Assembly (NCBI RefSeq): GCF_040054535.1
Contig: NC_090784.1
Span: 14,299,501-14,363,500 of the forward strand
Reading direction: 5' to 3'
DNA: 64,000 nucleotides
DNA from: Antennarius striatus
Taxonomy: Eukaryota > Chordata > Actinopteri > Lophiiformes > Antennariidae
The notes under the pieces are model-generated. The model made no database searches. It was not told where the DNA came from and saw only the letters and a program-made list of their open reading frames with translations. The position numbers and the translations under genes were made by a program. Position 1 is the first letter of the stretch. The number at the start of each line of letters is the position of its first letter. Shown here piece by piece: positions 23,201 to 34,309 of this stretch.

Positions 23201-26200
23201 GGGGTCCACCTGTTTTGTCTGGCCTGGAAAATGAAAAAAAAAAAAAACAATGAAAAAGAAAAAGAGAGAGAGAGAGCGAAGGAGAGAGAGAGGAATGTAG
23301 AAAGTAAAAGCAAATTCATTGAAAGGGCAAAGCTATAAATACAAGCCGCTAATGTGATTATAGTTCCTTATTCAACCTCAGATGCTGTACCTCGAAATAG
23401 CACATATTATTCTTGACATTCTATAATTAACCCTCTGACACAAGACTGATAAAACCCACTATTTATTGTTTAGGACTGTTACAGTTCCGTCTGTTTTCCT
23501 TCCTTTTCACCATGAATGGCTGTATTTCATATCTGATAAAAATCTAAGCCAAGATGGAGAAACCCATGTTAAAAAAACCCAAGAAGAAATACATAATCTA
23601 CAATGAAGGGATTTATTTTACATCACATGACGTGTGTGATGTGAAAAATTTAAATCCGAGCTACAGAGAGCTGATCATTCCCCCTGGGACCTAAACAAGT
23701 TATCATTGGAGCATGTTAACTAATATAGCACAATCCAGCAAATAAGAATCCACCTTTGACAAAAATGATCAAATACATTCATCCATCCATTTTCTTGTAG
23801 ACAAGACAACTGTTATCGTCACTTTTTATCTTTACTCACCTTCAGTGAGAGCGTCAAACAAACGGTGTATGGTTGCCACATCATTTACAATCCCACACTC
23901 CTGGACACAACGTACAAACTCCTCTTGATGCAAATGCTTGCAGGGCAGCTCAAACTTCTTGACATGGTCGTCAGATTGCACCACCAGCTTCTTTCTCTCT
24001 GTCATTACCTAAGTGATGGAAACACAAATTACTGCTTGCTTCATGGGTGTATGTGTTCACTAACCAAGTCACTTCACATTTGTTTAGACGTACAAAACAT
24101 TGTGAGTTAAAATGAGCTTTGATCAATGAGATCTTAACACTTATATTTCTCGATGTGGAAATTTACTCAAGTATTTTGCTTGCTGTTCACCAAATTAAAG
24201 GAGGGAAATTAACACTGTATGAAATGGCTGACCTTGAAGACGAGTCTTTTGAGTTCAGGTCTTTTCTCAACTCGTCGTCTTTCGTCTTGATTCATTGAGT
24301 CCACCAGCCATGTGACCAGTGGTGTGGGAAAAAGGGCTGTGTCTGTCTTGTAGAGGTTCTGAAAATCCCCCAGAGCATCGAGATGCCGAGAACGCAAAGT
24401 ATTGATGAAACCACGCAAGTAGTAGTATCTAGAAGTAAAATAGTATACCCAAGCATTAAGTAGTTCGAGGCAAAGTCAGGCACCTAGACCCCTGATGTAA
24501 CGCAGTGATGCAGCAGTACAAACACTTGATTGTAGGAAATGACATACTGAGCAGAATACCTGGCCAAAAGAGTAGGGTTCTCCTTCTGGGCAGAGAATAT
24601 GGTCTTGCTGAGTAGCTGGATGAGCTCAGTGTGAAAACTTTGGACAGAGTGGACAGACAGAGAGGCTGGGAAATCTGGAAGCTTAAACACCGTCAGCCTC
24701 TTACGAATGATCCTCAGTGCTAGCAGACACAAACAGATAATATGAAGGTAAGGGTGATAGCAGGAGGGAAAGAAACAACCTTTTCGAGATATGTTGTTTT
24801 TGTCTTCAGTTTGTCCCTCTGTTACTCACCAGTGTCTGACATCCTGCTAATCCCAGTCAGCAGAGTGTTTCTGTGGAAGCTAGTAGTCTGATGGTCTTCA
24901 AGATCTGGGAGGCTCATTTGACATCTTTTACTCACCCCATTCTCTGTAACAGAGCTCTTCCTCCGGGCATGAATCTCCTGTTTGGTCACTCTGCTTGGAG
25001 TTTCAAGCACAGCCCTCATCCTGGACATATGATAGAGACAATATAGCATACTTCCATTTATGATACGAAAAGAAGAAGAAATAGATTTCTATCCTGCCGC
25101 AAAGTCATAAAGGGGAATTACTAATAGATATAAACATGTATTAGCATGATTGTGTTGTTTTTCAAGTTATACCAAGATTTTTTCCAACTCTGTTCATATT
25201 AAAAATGTAGACAGACAAATCAAGGCTTGTTAATACATATTCTGCTTTGTTTTGAGGTTTTTCAAAATAGATTATAAATTCACTTATTCATCTCAAAACG
25301 GGTCTCCAGCTCCATTCGAGCAAAATTGTCCAATTTCCTATTAAGACGGTCTTTGAGGAATGAATGGAAAATATGTGTCCCAAGCACCTGTAATACAGAC
25401 ATGTGATTTTGAAGATTAGCTCATGGCTCAACTTCCCATGTCCACTAACATGACTATTTATTTGTTTCAATGCATATTAATATATGACAGAAAATATAAC
25501 CTGTTGCATAATTGTACCTTCTTGTAGAAAAGTTGTTCAGCTGAATCTCTGGTTTTCAGGAACTCTTCGCTGTTAAACACTCGATGTTCACAATTCAAAT
25601 GACTGCCGACATCCCTATTGTGTATATGAACCCTATATTAATATTAAATATTAAACATTAATATACTACATTATTTCAGAACATCATCAGGACACAAACT
25701 GAACCTGAATATGTTGACAATCAGTTCCAGGGTGATCCTCTGGATTTCATGGTTGAGGTTGTGTTGCCATGCTCTTCTCTGTAAACGCTGCTCACTGATG
25801 TCAGTGCAGCTCGCACGCTGGCACTGATACAGGTCAAAATGTGTCTTCAGGGAGAGACACCTACAAAAATACACCAATCTGCACATCTCCATTCCAGGAC
25901 AAATCCCAATCCACTTGTTTTATTTGTATTTCTGTAGAACACAACTATAACCTATTGTTACTATGAGCTGTGCACTAAATACCTTTGTGTGAAGCAGTCT
26001 GCAGCACATGGAGGAATCTCTGGTAAATCGAATACCTCACAGCAAGAAGTAGAAACACTTCCTCTGTCAATGTTGACGAGGATCAGATCATCTGTTTCCT
26101 GGATAAAGGAGCTCAAAATGAAATTTGTTCCTGTCTCTGTTTTTATTTAAATGATACGCTACGTTTGTACAAAAAAAAAATCAATGTTATCTCTGTAATG

Positions 26201-26961
26201 CAAAATTTCATGGACTCACAGCAGCGATCTCTTTAAAATGGCTGAGATGGCAGCCCATGAGAAAAGCAGTAGGAACCATGAGAAAATCCAGCATGCCCCT
26301 GGCCAGCACAGGAACATATGGCTGCTGCCACGACAAAGGCTGAAGCAAAAGATCATGGAAGCACAGAAGGATGAATTAATGGATCAAAAGACGGATAGGC
26401 AGGTGGCTTGATCAAGAATTATTGAGGATTGAGCAGCTTTCATTACAACCTTTTAGTTACGTTAAGTTAGAATTTTCAACAAAAGACGACCAAATATTTG
26501 TTTACAAGTTGCATTTAGTTTCAGCATCCAAAGAAACATATTTTCTCAAAAGAAATTCCCTAAATATCAGCCATGTAGCACTGCACACTGTTGGTCGTGA
26601 AGTTATCATTTTAAAATACAACGGGACAACCATGCTTTGGTTTTCTATCCATCTATCTGCTAGGCGTCCACACCAAATGCCCTAACCACCTCAGCTGACT
26701 CCTTTCGACGCAAAAGAGCAGCTACTCTACTCTAAGCCCCTCGCGAATAGCAGTGTTTCTCACCCTATATCTAAGGGAGACACCAGCTCTACTCCTGAAA
26801 AAGCCAATTTCCGCCTCGTGTATCCGCAATCTCGTTCTTTCGGTGATGACCCATTGCTCTTGACCCTAGGTGAGGGTGGGAACGAAGACTGAACGGTAAA
26901 TGGAGAGCTTTCCTCTTGGCTTAGCTCCCTCTTTGTGGCAACAGTGCAGTAGATGGATGGG

Positions 26962-26992
<31 letters not shown>

Positions 26993-29900
26993 ATGGATGG
27001 ATGGATGGATGGATGGATGGATGGATGGATGGATGGATGGATGGATTGATGGATGGATGGATGGATATTCTTTATTAATCCTGGAGGAAATTGCACATAT
27101 CCACTGCTCAGGTATACATAATAAATTAACACTTCAAAATAACATAAACACCAGGAGAAAAAGAAATACTGACACCACAGGACATACCTCAAGACATACT
27201 GTACATTACACTAACAGACACATACAGCACTAACAGGACATATACTACACTAAAATATAAACCGTATAAAATAAAATAAAATAAAAAGTGAAAGTGAAGG
27301 TAACAGGAGGCCCACGTGGTGGGTGAGGTACACCCTTCTTACATTGTAAGGCATGTCACTATCTAATCTCACAACAAATCGCTACCGGGTATCGCTACTA
27401 CTGCCCCAATTCTCTGTCCAATCTCACTTTCCATTGTTCCCTCACTCGTGAACAGGACCCCAAGATACTTAAACTCCTTCACTTGTGGTAGGACCTCATT
27501 CCCCACTCGGAGAAGGCAGTCCGCCAGCTTCCTGCTAAGGACCGTGGCCTCAGATTTGGAGGTGCTGATACTCATCCCCACCGCTTCACACTCGGCTGCA
27601 TACCAAACCAGTGAGCACTGCACAGGCCGATGACGCAAACAAGACCATATCATCTGCAAAAAGCAGCGATGCAGTCCTCAGCCCACCAAACTGTAAACCC
27701 TCCTCACCACGACTACGCCTCGATATCCTGTCCATGAAAATCACGAACAGAGATGGTGATAAAGCGCAGCCCTGGCGAAGGCCAACAGCCACTCAGAATA
27801 AGTCCAACTTACTGCCGAGAACCCAAATGCGGGTCTCACTTTGAGTGTACAGGGATTGGATGGCCCTGAGGAGAGGCCTCCTCACCCCATACTCCAGCAG
27901 TACCTCCCACAGTATATCCCTGGGGACCCGATCATATGCCTTCAAAACACACGTGGACTGGATGGGCATGCTCCCAAGCCCCTTTGAGGATCCCTTTGAG
28001 AGTTAAGACCTGGTCCGTTGTTCCATGACCACGATGGAACCCACATTATTCCTCCTCAATCTGAGGTTCGACAATCGGCCGGACCCTCCTTTCCACCACC
28101 TTGGAGTAAACTTTCTCAGGGAGGCTGAGGAGTGTGATGCCCCTGTAGTTGGCAGACACCCACTGGTCCCCCCTTATAAAAAAAGGAACCACCACCCCCA
28201 CTCAAAAAAATAATACTGCATGTTACTTAATTCAATCAGTGAAACATTTTTACACTTACAAATATTGAGTAGATATGAAAGCTCTCCAATATGTTAAAAC
28301 AAAACCTGAGTCATGAGTAAAGTCAAAGTAATATTTTCTAGTACGTCTGAACTAATTGATTTGGTTCAATTACCTACGCAAATTGAGTAAATGTAACTGA
28401 ATTTGGGGGTGTCGCACCCCAAAATGAGGGGGGATGGCACCTTGCTCAAGGGCACCTCGGCAGTGGCTGGGAGGTGAGCAGACACCTCCCACCACCAGCT
28501 CACACTCTGAGGGATGTCCTGGCGGGAGCTGGATTCAAACCACTGACATCTGCTCTACCGCTAAGCCACTGCCAGAGTGAGTGACCAGCGCCACAAAATC
28601 CTAAAAACGCGGAATCGGTTCCCTTCTTTTTACTTGATGTTTTTAAGTTGTTAGTTACGTCTCCAATAAAATTGAGTTGACTTGTTTAATAATTGCACTT
28701 ATTAAAACTAAGTGATATTTGTTAATATATATTCTCAAAAACATTGGTGAAACATAAACTTTTTATTACAAATATTTAAACCATATAATCTGTGAGTCAA
28801 ATACTTTATTTTAAGTAAGTAAACTTAAATTACATGTGTCTATTTCACACAAATATTCCTGTTGGAGTTGTACTAATTAATTTTGATGTAGTCAAATCAA
28901 ATACTCATCATGATGATATTCAGAATTTTTATTGAGCATGCATAACTATATATTACTGTCACATTTACTAGGTCCTTGAATCATTTTTTAGAGTGCAATC
29001 TACCACTCTTTCAGCACTGTCCCAGACTCCCATGCAATGTTAAAGAGGCATGTCAGCCACGACAGCCCCTCAACACCCAGAGCCTTCAGCATTTCTGCAC
29101 AAATCTCATCAATACCCGGAGCTTTGCCACCGTGAAGTTATTTAACTATGTACTTCGGTGACGAGATAGATTCGGTATTGGTTATACTTGATTTTTTCTA
29201 TTTTACTTTGGTTATATCAAAGAAAAAGAAAAATCAAGCATAACCAATACCGAGTTCTCTGTAGATGTTTTCAACTGACCTGCAGAAAAAGCAAGAAGCT
29301 CTCTGCCACCAGAGTCAGTCTGGCCCAGTCATCAGAAAATAATACCACCCGCCGCTCCTGCAGAAGACAAGACAGCACCTGTAGGGATCAGGACAGGAAA
29401 AAGGAGAACATGAAACAAGAGATGAGAAAAGTGATAAGATGAGAGTCAAACTGAGCCTCATCCTGTTCCTACGACAGAAAAAATGTTTCTGATACCTGCA
29501 GTAGTTCTAGTGGCCTGAAACAGAAGAATGGTAGGTGAAGGTCTAAATCAATGGTTGGGAGGTCTTTGTCCTCTTTTGATGGCAGTACGATGGTGAGAGG
29601 ACTCAAGGTAAACATCTGTAAAACATGCAGTGTTGAAGTCTGTGTTCTTTTGTTATGACATTCAGAGGATGCATGGAAAGTAAGTACACATAAACGAGTA
29701 CAGTACCACTATTTAAAGTAGTTTTTCTATCATATGAGCCTAAAACTACATGTTCATGGAACTTAGAATGACCATAGGTCTGAAGTAAAATAATTAGTTT
29801 AAACATCTATTTTGTCTCTACACACTTTTATTAAGCACACACACACACACACACCAAATGTAGCTGTCCAGGAGGGGGAACTGGCACCAGAGCCAGTTTG

Positions 29901-31603
29901 GTTGCAAACACCTTCACCCTGCTCTTCATGTCGGACAACCGACAATCTCTAAGCTGAATTAAGAGACTGACAAAGAAACATTAAGACAGAAAGAGGGAAA
30001 TATAAGAAAATTTCCCCCAAAGCATCATCTTGATGCATTTATTAGTGCAAACAAAATGTACTAAATGTAATGGATTGAAGCAAACATTACCAGCAGTACT
30101 TGTGATGTATGAACATGTTACAAACATTCAATAGAAACTCTTGAAATACAGATTACATGACATCACAGGTAACATTTAACGTCAGCACTAATAAACAGTA
30201 AATATCTGAGTAAACTTAATATGAACAAATTAAGAAAAAAACAACTTAAGTTTGATTCATTCCAGGTTTTTTCCCACCATGAAAGACAGTCTTTAAGAGC
30301 AGTGAAGTAAGGACACTTGGATATGACACAGAAGCTGTAGGCAGTGAAAAGTTGAGAAAAATCAGCTCCATTCTGGAACAAAGATGTTTCATCCTGAAAA
30401 ACACCGGGGAGACTTTATATGTCATGTATAAGCAGTCATTTAGTTTATGACCTCATCCTCACTGGTTAAGTCACCAACAGCTAGGGCCACATTTGTTGAA
30501 GAGGAATATAATATAGAGGAGATGAAGTGGAACTGAAGTATAAAGCATGACTCTGTACCAGAATGGGACGGTAACACTGCATTACTACTCCATAGGTCTT
30601 TTTGCCAAAAACATCAGTGAAAACCAGGAAGTGGAACTGCTCATCTCTCCGTTCTGTGGTTATATGGAGTCCACCTGGTGATATACAGGCATGACATACA
30701 GCACTGATGACTGCAGGATGTAAAATAGTGTTACTGTATGGCTGTCAAATACATAAACTAACCATTAGACATGTCCTACATAAGTCACTATCCACAATAA
30801 GTGTCAGTCAGTCAGTCAGTCAGTCAGTAAAGCAAATATAAATCAGTGGTGCGTAACGTTGTGCTGCTGTAGATGGTCCTCATGTATTTAGTTGTGAGTC
30901 TGTCCATGTGTCCTGTGAATACCCAGACAATCAAACACCTGGGAAGCAGAGCTGAGGCATAGCCATGAGGTTGATGACTTTAGGAAAATGGACGTTTTCA
31001 GTTCTGCTTCCTCCCTCTGCTTCTCCGCCTGCAAAAATATGACATGCTAAAATAAGATAAGCAAAATTAGACAAATCATTGATGATAGCATACTTTATGT
31101 AAAATTATACCAGAGAAAAATGAGAAACTTTGAAGAAAACAGTGTTTTCATCTTTACACAAATGGTTAATGTGTATAACAGAGGCAGACAAGCAGGCAGC
31201 GCACCTTGGGTAGGAGTTGTTGCAGCTGAAGGTCGTTCCTTCCGCCGTCTCTTCCCATGTGATCTCACTCTTTTGCTTGCGGCCTGGGGACCGCTAATGA
31301 AAGGAGGTGCCAGGACATGCAGTACCTCTGGCTCTAACACTGTGTTTTCTGGAGTTCCATTATTGACAGCAGCCTGCAGGACAGACAGGAAGGGAAGGTT
31401 CTACTGGGCTTCTGAGAGAACAGCAAACAATTTGTCGTGCCAGACTGGAACTGAACTACAAATGTAGATGAGACCTTGGTTAGCTTGATGTACTTCAGCC
31501 TGAGTTTGTAAGAAAATACCTGGAAGACCTCACTGAGTTTTTCCTCAGACGCTCCCAACACAACACATGCTTCCAACAGAACAGGAGGTAGATAATCCAC
31601 CAT
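11263..31603 (-). CDS. dennd3: DENN domain-containing protein 3 (Rab GEF)
   Basis: Guanine nucleotide exchange factor; the mammalian protein activates Rab12 in endosomal and autophagic traffic. Coding exons in gene order: 31520-31603, 31205-31373, 30939-31028, 30559-30674, 30278-30393, 29855-29966, 29496-29615, 29280-29378, 26220-26339, 25983-26098, 25705-25860, 25518-25614, 25284-25387, 24830-25020, 24560-24719, 24233-24428, 23840-24008, 22964-23223, 22693-22863, 22213-22342, 21865-21972, 18006-18145, 17293-17453, 17048-17184, 13973-14091, 11756-11890, 11263-11481. They join in one frame to 1,264 codons (human about 1,200). Start ATG at 31603 ([18 protein letters not shown]), the first in-frame ATG after an acceptor. 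Seen: uDENN/cDENN about residues 110-380 ([41 protein letters not shown]), linker/PHenn-like region about 740-825, and WD-type C-terminus from about 975 ([18 protein letters not shown]), ending [16 protein letters not shown] as in human. The introns are rich in transposons. Confidence 0.96.
12060..13880 (-). mobile_element. Damaged RTE-type LINE (dennd3 intron 25)
   Basis: On the minus strand, 13880-12985 encodes the apurinic-type endonuclease part of an RTE/Rex3-like [50 protein letters not shown]. From 12901 to 12060 it encodes the RT end ([17 protein letters not shown], where FADD is expected, then [21 protein letters not shown]) and the common tail (YIGRRM, RPIGRPK). The central RT domain is absent: the endonuclease frame stops near 12985 and resumes far downstream in the protein, with a 70-90-base unrelated repeat at 12898-12970 at the junction. 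Several frame breaks. Dead element, sense to dennd3. Confidence 0.85.
12898..12975 (+). repeat. Second copy of the atp4a intron 16 repeat
   Basis: Matches 6890-6970 (ccaaagctgtttaagtcaat, ccactgga, tctctcatcca). It sits at the point where the RTE LINE has lost its central reverse transcriptase segment. Confidence 0.55.
14125..16896 (+). mobile_element. PIF/Harbinger DNA transposon, degraded (dennd3 intron 24)
   Basis: Bounded by terminal inverted repeats, gggcccgttttacaaagg at the left and, inverted, tttgtgaaacaggccc at the right, with a flanking 3-base duplication AAG (14122-14124 and 16897-16899). The plus strand near 14357-14490 encodes a Myb/SANT-like piece ([20 protein letters not shown]) ended by an in-frame TGA, with a likely second exon near 14592-14665 ([16 protein letters not shown]). 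The minus strand holds transposase remnants: [19 protein letters not shown] near 16165-16222 and [12 protein letters not shown] near 16020-16057. Two divergent genes of this kind are the usual Harbinger plan in vertebrates. A second internal copy of the 3' end stops at about 16699. Confidence 0.85.
16505..16896 (+). repeat. Tandemly duplicated 3' end of the Harbinger element
   Basis: Units about 16505-16699 and 16704-16896 share cccgaccagg, gttact.c.gtaacaaac, ctgggttaagttacctc and aaccctggttttccctgatt, and each ends in a TIR-like string (gctttgtgacatggccc and gctttgtgaaacaggccc). Confidence 0.75.
18300..21232 (+). mobile_element. LINE with endonuclease and reverse transcriptase (dennd3 intron 21)
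   Basis: Non-LTR retrotransposon reading on the plus strand, antisense to dennd3. The endonuclease part near 18590-19120 shows [14 protein letters not shown] and, at 18920-18960, [13 protein letters not shown]. The RT part runs in one frame from 19374 to 20822 with a single in-frame TAG at 20256: [41 protein letters not shown], then [13 protein letters not shown] with the YADD active site. Beyond about 20780 the frame shifts and continues as [19 protein letters not shown] up to 21166. The style resembles Jockey/I-group LINEs; the exact clade is not settled. The single stop in 1.4 kb suggests a fairly recent copy. Confidence 0.85.
21410..21475 (-). pseudogene. tRNA-Arg-like pseudogene
   Basis: The minus strand reads GGGCCAGTGG, then a TATAATGCGTCTGA D-arm region, an anticodon arm CTGAGTAGGGATCAG and a T-arm GATTCTAGGTTCAACTCC. 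This follows vertebrate tRNA-Arg(ACG) base for base over most of its length, but the anticodon position reads AGG, the D-loop is altered and the 3' acceptor strand is replaced by AT-rich sequence. It is a dead tRNA copy or a SINE head, not a functional gene. Confidence 0.6.
26640..28215 (-). mobile_element. LINE reverse transcriptase fragment (dennd3 intron 8)
   Basis: The minus strand encodes RT blocks in order: a [17 protein letters not shown]-like piece near 28140, [13 protein letters not shown] near 28000, [20 protein letters not shown] at 27792-27730, [12 protein letters not shown] with the FADD active site near 27650, and [19 protein letters not shown] near 27440. The ORF continues below 26940 as a [19 protein letters not shown]-like tail. 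Frames are broken, and a (GGAT)n-bearing insert at 26951-27330 splits it. It is a different family from the RTE copies elsewhere in this window. Confidence 0.75.
26951..27066 (+). repeat. (GGAT)n microsatellite
   Basis: About 27 units of GGAT/ATGG with rare changes, followed by a short repeat tail (attctttattaatcctggag). It produces spurious MDGW and HPSI reading frames on the two strands. Confidence 0.95.
28378..28575. repeat. Dispersed teleost repeat (dennd3 intron 8)
   Basis: The stretch with caccttgctcaagggcacct, ctcccaccaccagctcacac and ggattcaaaccactgac is worded like a common teleost repeat. A related piece (atgcccttgagcaaggcctt) occurs at 39280-39345 in opposite orientation. The ggattcaaacc string resembles an inverted Pol III B box. 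Confidence 0.5.
29836..29854 (+). repeat. (CA)n at the dennd3 exon 6 donor
   Basis: On the coding (minus) strand the exon 6 donor is the first GT of a (GT)n run of about nine units; there is no GTRAGT context. Confidence 0.85.
30806..30829 (+). repeat. (CAGT)n microsatellite
   Basis: About six tetranucleotide units in dennd3 intron 3. Confidence 0.85.
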
Positions 31604-31729
31604 TACAGACACTGGAGGCCCAGATGGACCAGTAGAACCATTCCAAGAAACAACTCTGACCTGCTGGATCCCAGACACTGAAAGAGAGAGAAGAGGTCAG
31701 GTGTAAATGAAGAGGTGCAGGTAACAGTT

Positions 31730-32072
31730 AGTCATCTTCAGATTACCACCGCAGCAGGTCACGAGGAGCCGGAGCCTATCTTGGCGGCATAGGGCGTGAG
31801 GCGGGGGACACTCCAGGCACAACGCCAGTGCACCGCGGAGCCACACACAAAGACATACAACCATGCACACACACACTCATTCATTCATTCCTACGGGCAA
31901 TTTGGAATGGCCAATCAACCTGAAGCACATGGTGGGAGGAAGCCGGAGAACCCGGAGAGAACCCATGCAGACACGGGGAGAGCAAGCAAACTCTGCACAG
32001 AGCAGGACTCGAACCCGGGTCCGCCGTGTTGTGAGGTGCAGCGCTAACCACTGCGCCACCGTGTCGCCCCGC
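31730..32072 (-). repeat. tRNA-headed SINE
   Basis: Read on the minus strand it starts with cgacacggtggcgcagtggt, containing a Pol III A box (TGGCGCAGTGG, plus 32048-32058) and a B box (GGTTCGAGTCC, plus 32005-32015) about 33 bases apart. It continues with cgggttctccggcttcctcc and a 3' body shared with fragments at 3468-3648 and 44694-44970. It is the most complete of these copies and lies just upstream of the dennd3 start exon. Confidence 0.75.
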
Positions 32073-32323
32073 AGATAACAGTATTTTTTAAAACATATCA
32101 CATGTTGTAGTTACTGTTTTCCAGATAATGTAATACAGAAACAGCTGCATACTTCTACATTGTACAATTCTTATAGATGCATGTTGTCCGTAGAGGCTCA
32201 GTGCACACAATGTTTCCAGTAGGTTAAGATGATGATTAAAGTTGTCCGAAACAATCAACATTTTGTTATGATTGCAAATGTTTCATTACTTTGTTTAATA
32301 TTTTTTAACAGAAAGCTTGAAAA

Positions 32324-32945
32324 TGTCACAGTCCCTGCCTCTCATTCCCCTCCTGTCACACTGCTGCAGTATTTTTCCACTCTCCCTCTGCTCCACTCTA
32401 CCTGCCGGTCATGCCTACTGCATCAGCCCACTCTGCTCACCTGCTGCAGATCACTGCAATCAGACCTGCATATAGTCTCTCCAGCACCTTCACGACTTGC
32501 CAGATTGTTCCTCAGCGTCATGCGAGACTTTCCAGCGTTCATTCCCTGTCTGATCTCCCGGTGTCGACTCTGCCTGTCCCTGACCTGCCATCCTCGTCTG
32601 CCTCCCGGTAAACTCACCTGCCTTCTGTCCCTGACCTTGTGCTTGCCTCAGCATCTCTGGTATCTGCCTGCTCGTCTGGTTTAGACTCCTCCGCCTGGCC
32701 TCGTCTCCTCTCCTGCCTGCTCCCCAACGGTGCCTCTGTCCTCGCTGACTGCTCACCTGGCTACAACCCCCCCCCGCCTGTCTCCGACCTCGATTCAGCT
32801 CACTCCTCGTCGGCCTCACAGCACGTGCAGCCGGCTCTCCAGAACGCAGAGCGTCCCGCTCGTCTTCTTGGTGAAAATAAAGGTCATTACCAACTGTTCC
32901 TGTGTGCCTGTGTAATGCATTTGGGTCTAAAACACACCCGTTTCA
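32324..32945 (+). repeat. Possible degraded solo LTR
   Basis: C/T-rich block starting tgtcacagtccctgcc. It carries an AATAAA (gaaaataaaggtc) near 32875 and, soon after, tgcatttgggtct, which also occurs near the 3' end of the TG...CA-bounded repeat at 36431-36800. This is the order expected of an LTR (polyadenylation signal, then a short end). The 3' terminus is worn and no internal retroviral genes are present. Could equally be another class of repeat. Confidence 0.4.
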
Positions 32946-33908
32946 GAAAATGTTATTTCCAGTTTGTAACTAAAAATAGTGAAATTCAGGACTTAATCAT
33001 GCTATGATAATTTTAGTAAGAGTGGCTACTGAGAACAACCAGTGTATCTGGAATACTTCAAAATTATTTACTGTCCTACAATTTTTTATGAATAACCATC
33101 TAAGTTACTTTTATTAACACGGAGTAAATCAGTACCTAATGTGTGGTATCAATGGTTGTGCATTTCAGTAAATACATAAACATATCTGAGAGTTGAATCC
33201 ATGTGCCTAACTGTCGGATCTTTATCTTGCTGTACAAACATTGTTGTTTCTGTCAGCATCTGTATAGTGGAAAATTGTCTAACAGCATTGGGACTTATTT
33301 ACAAATTTTATTCAGATACCAAACTAGTTTATAGCCAACTACCAGTGGTGGACAAAAATATTATCTGCCCAGTCTTTTGATTTGCTGCAGGACAAATTTC
33401 AATATTTTAGTAATGAAGTAATGAATTTTTTTGTCTTCAGATGAGCTCTGCTCTGCTTAGGAATACAGCACGTCTCAAAATAGATTCCAGGTTGATCCCT
33501 CTTCATTTCATAGTTAAATGTCTAAAAACAAGTTCCTTATTCAACAGTGAGGATGTCCAACATAACTAACACACCATAAATAAGAACTAACCATAAGACA
33601 TTGCTTGGCCATGGACGTAAAATCCATTTATAAACGCTCATTTGATTGTCTGTGGAAAGTCAGATTCCATTTAAACTATAACATGGCTCTTTTAAATTTA
33701 TTGAACATCTTTTGATCATAAATGTTCCAGACGAACTGTCTCCGAGAGATGTCATTCTGAAAGGTATCCAGAAGTGAAAACTTACGGACTTTGTTTCTTT
33801 TTTTTAAATATAATTTTGTTTGTTTTTAAACCTGCGTGCACACAAAACTAAAATAAATGTCCATGCTCGCCTTGTTTTACCGAACACTCTTAAAAGCTCC
33901 AAAGCGTC

Positions 33909-34100
33909 ACTAACCTCACAGACGACCGAACGGCTTCTGTCTCCTACTCCGTCTTCCCACCTCGGCAGTCTCCTCACTGAGGAACACGCGGCACCAACGC
34001 GCGGACACGAGCTCGTCCCCTCGAATATACTGCCTGCACGCGCATTGATTCGAGTGATTCATACGTCACACAACACAGATGACGTAAGACTTTGTCGCCT
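33909..34100 (-). promoter_or_regulatory. dennd3: Candidate dennd3 promoter and untranslated first exon
   Basis: The first coding exon of dennd3 follows an acceptor (tttcag, plus 31680-31685), so an upstream exon is needed. On the minus strand a CpG-rich stretch ends at 33915 before a donor GTTAGT (33909-33914), and I see no ATG in it. Two CRE-like ACGTCA/TGACGT cores lie at 34063-34068 and 34080-34085. Assignment is by position and composition only. Confidence 0.4.
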
Positions 34101-34228
34101 CCAGTCTGCTGTGTATTACAGTATACTATGCCTTACAATGCCTCACATATTCTATAAACTTTTGAAGCATTTATTTTTTAAAAAGTTCAACTTTCAATTC
34201 TCTAAACCTAAAATAGCTTCTGTCAAAT

Positions 34229-34230
<2 letters not shown>

Positions 34231-34270
<40 letters not shown>
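34231..34270 (+). repeat. (AAT)n microsatellite
   Basis: About 13 uninterrupted units. Confidence 0.95.
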
Positions 34271-34309
34271 GACCTTTATTAAAGGTCCTTATCAAGATGA
34301 ATTTATAGG

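Noticed and set aside
26951-27066. CRISPR-like array or minisatellite gene
   Set aside because: The unit is 4 bases with no spacers; it is a plain microsatellite in a vertebrate genome.
26961-27233. Repetitive MDGWMDGW protein
   Set aside because: Translation of a (GGAT)n microsatellite.
31334-31678. dennd3 start upstream at a GTG (SGIQQVRVVSW...)
   Set aside because: That codon abuts the acceptor and is not ATG. The in-frame ATG at 31603 begins the conserved [14 protein letters not shown] block, so the upstream part is read as 5' UTR.
32229-32819. Overlapping frames of 151 and 109 codons
   Set aside because: They come from the C/T-rich LTR-like repeat and show only low-complexity composition.
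33820-34308. 162-codon plus-strand reading frame
   Set aside because: It spans the CpG-rich candidate dennd3 promoter and ends in poly-Asn from the (AAT)n repeat; no protein similarity.
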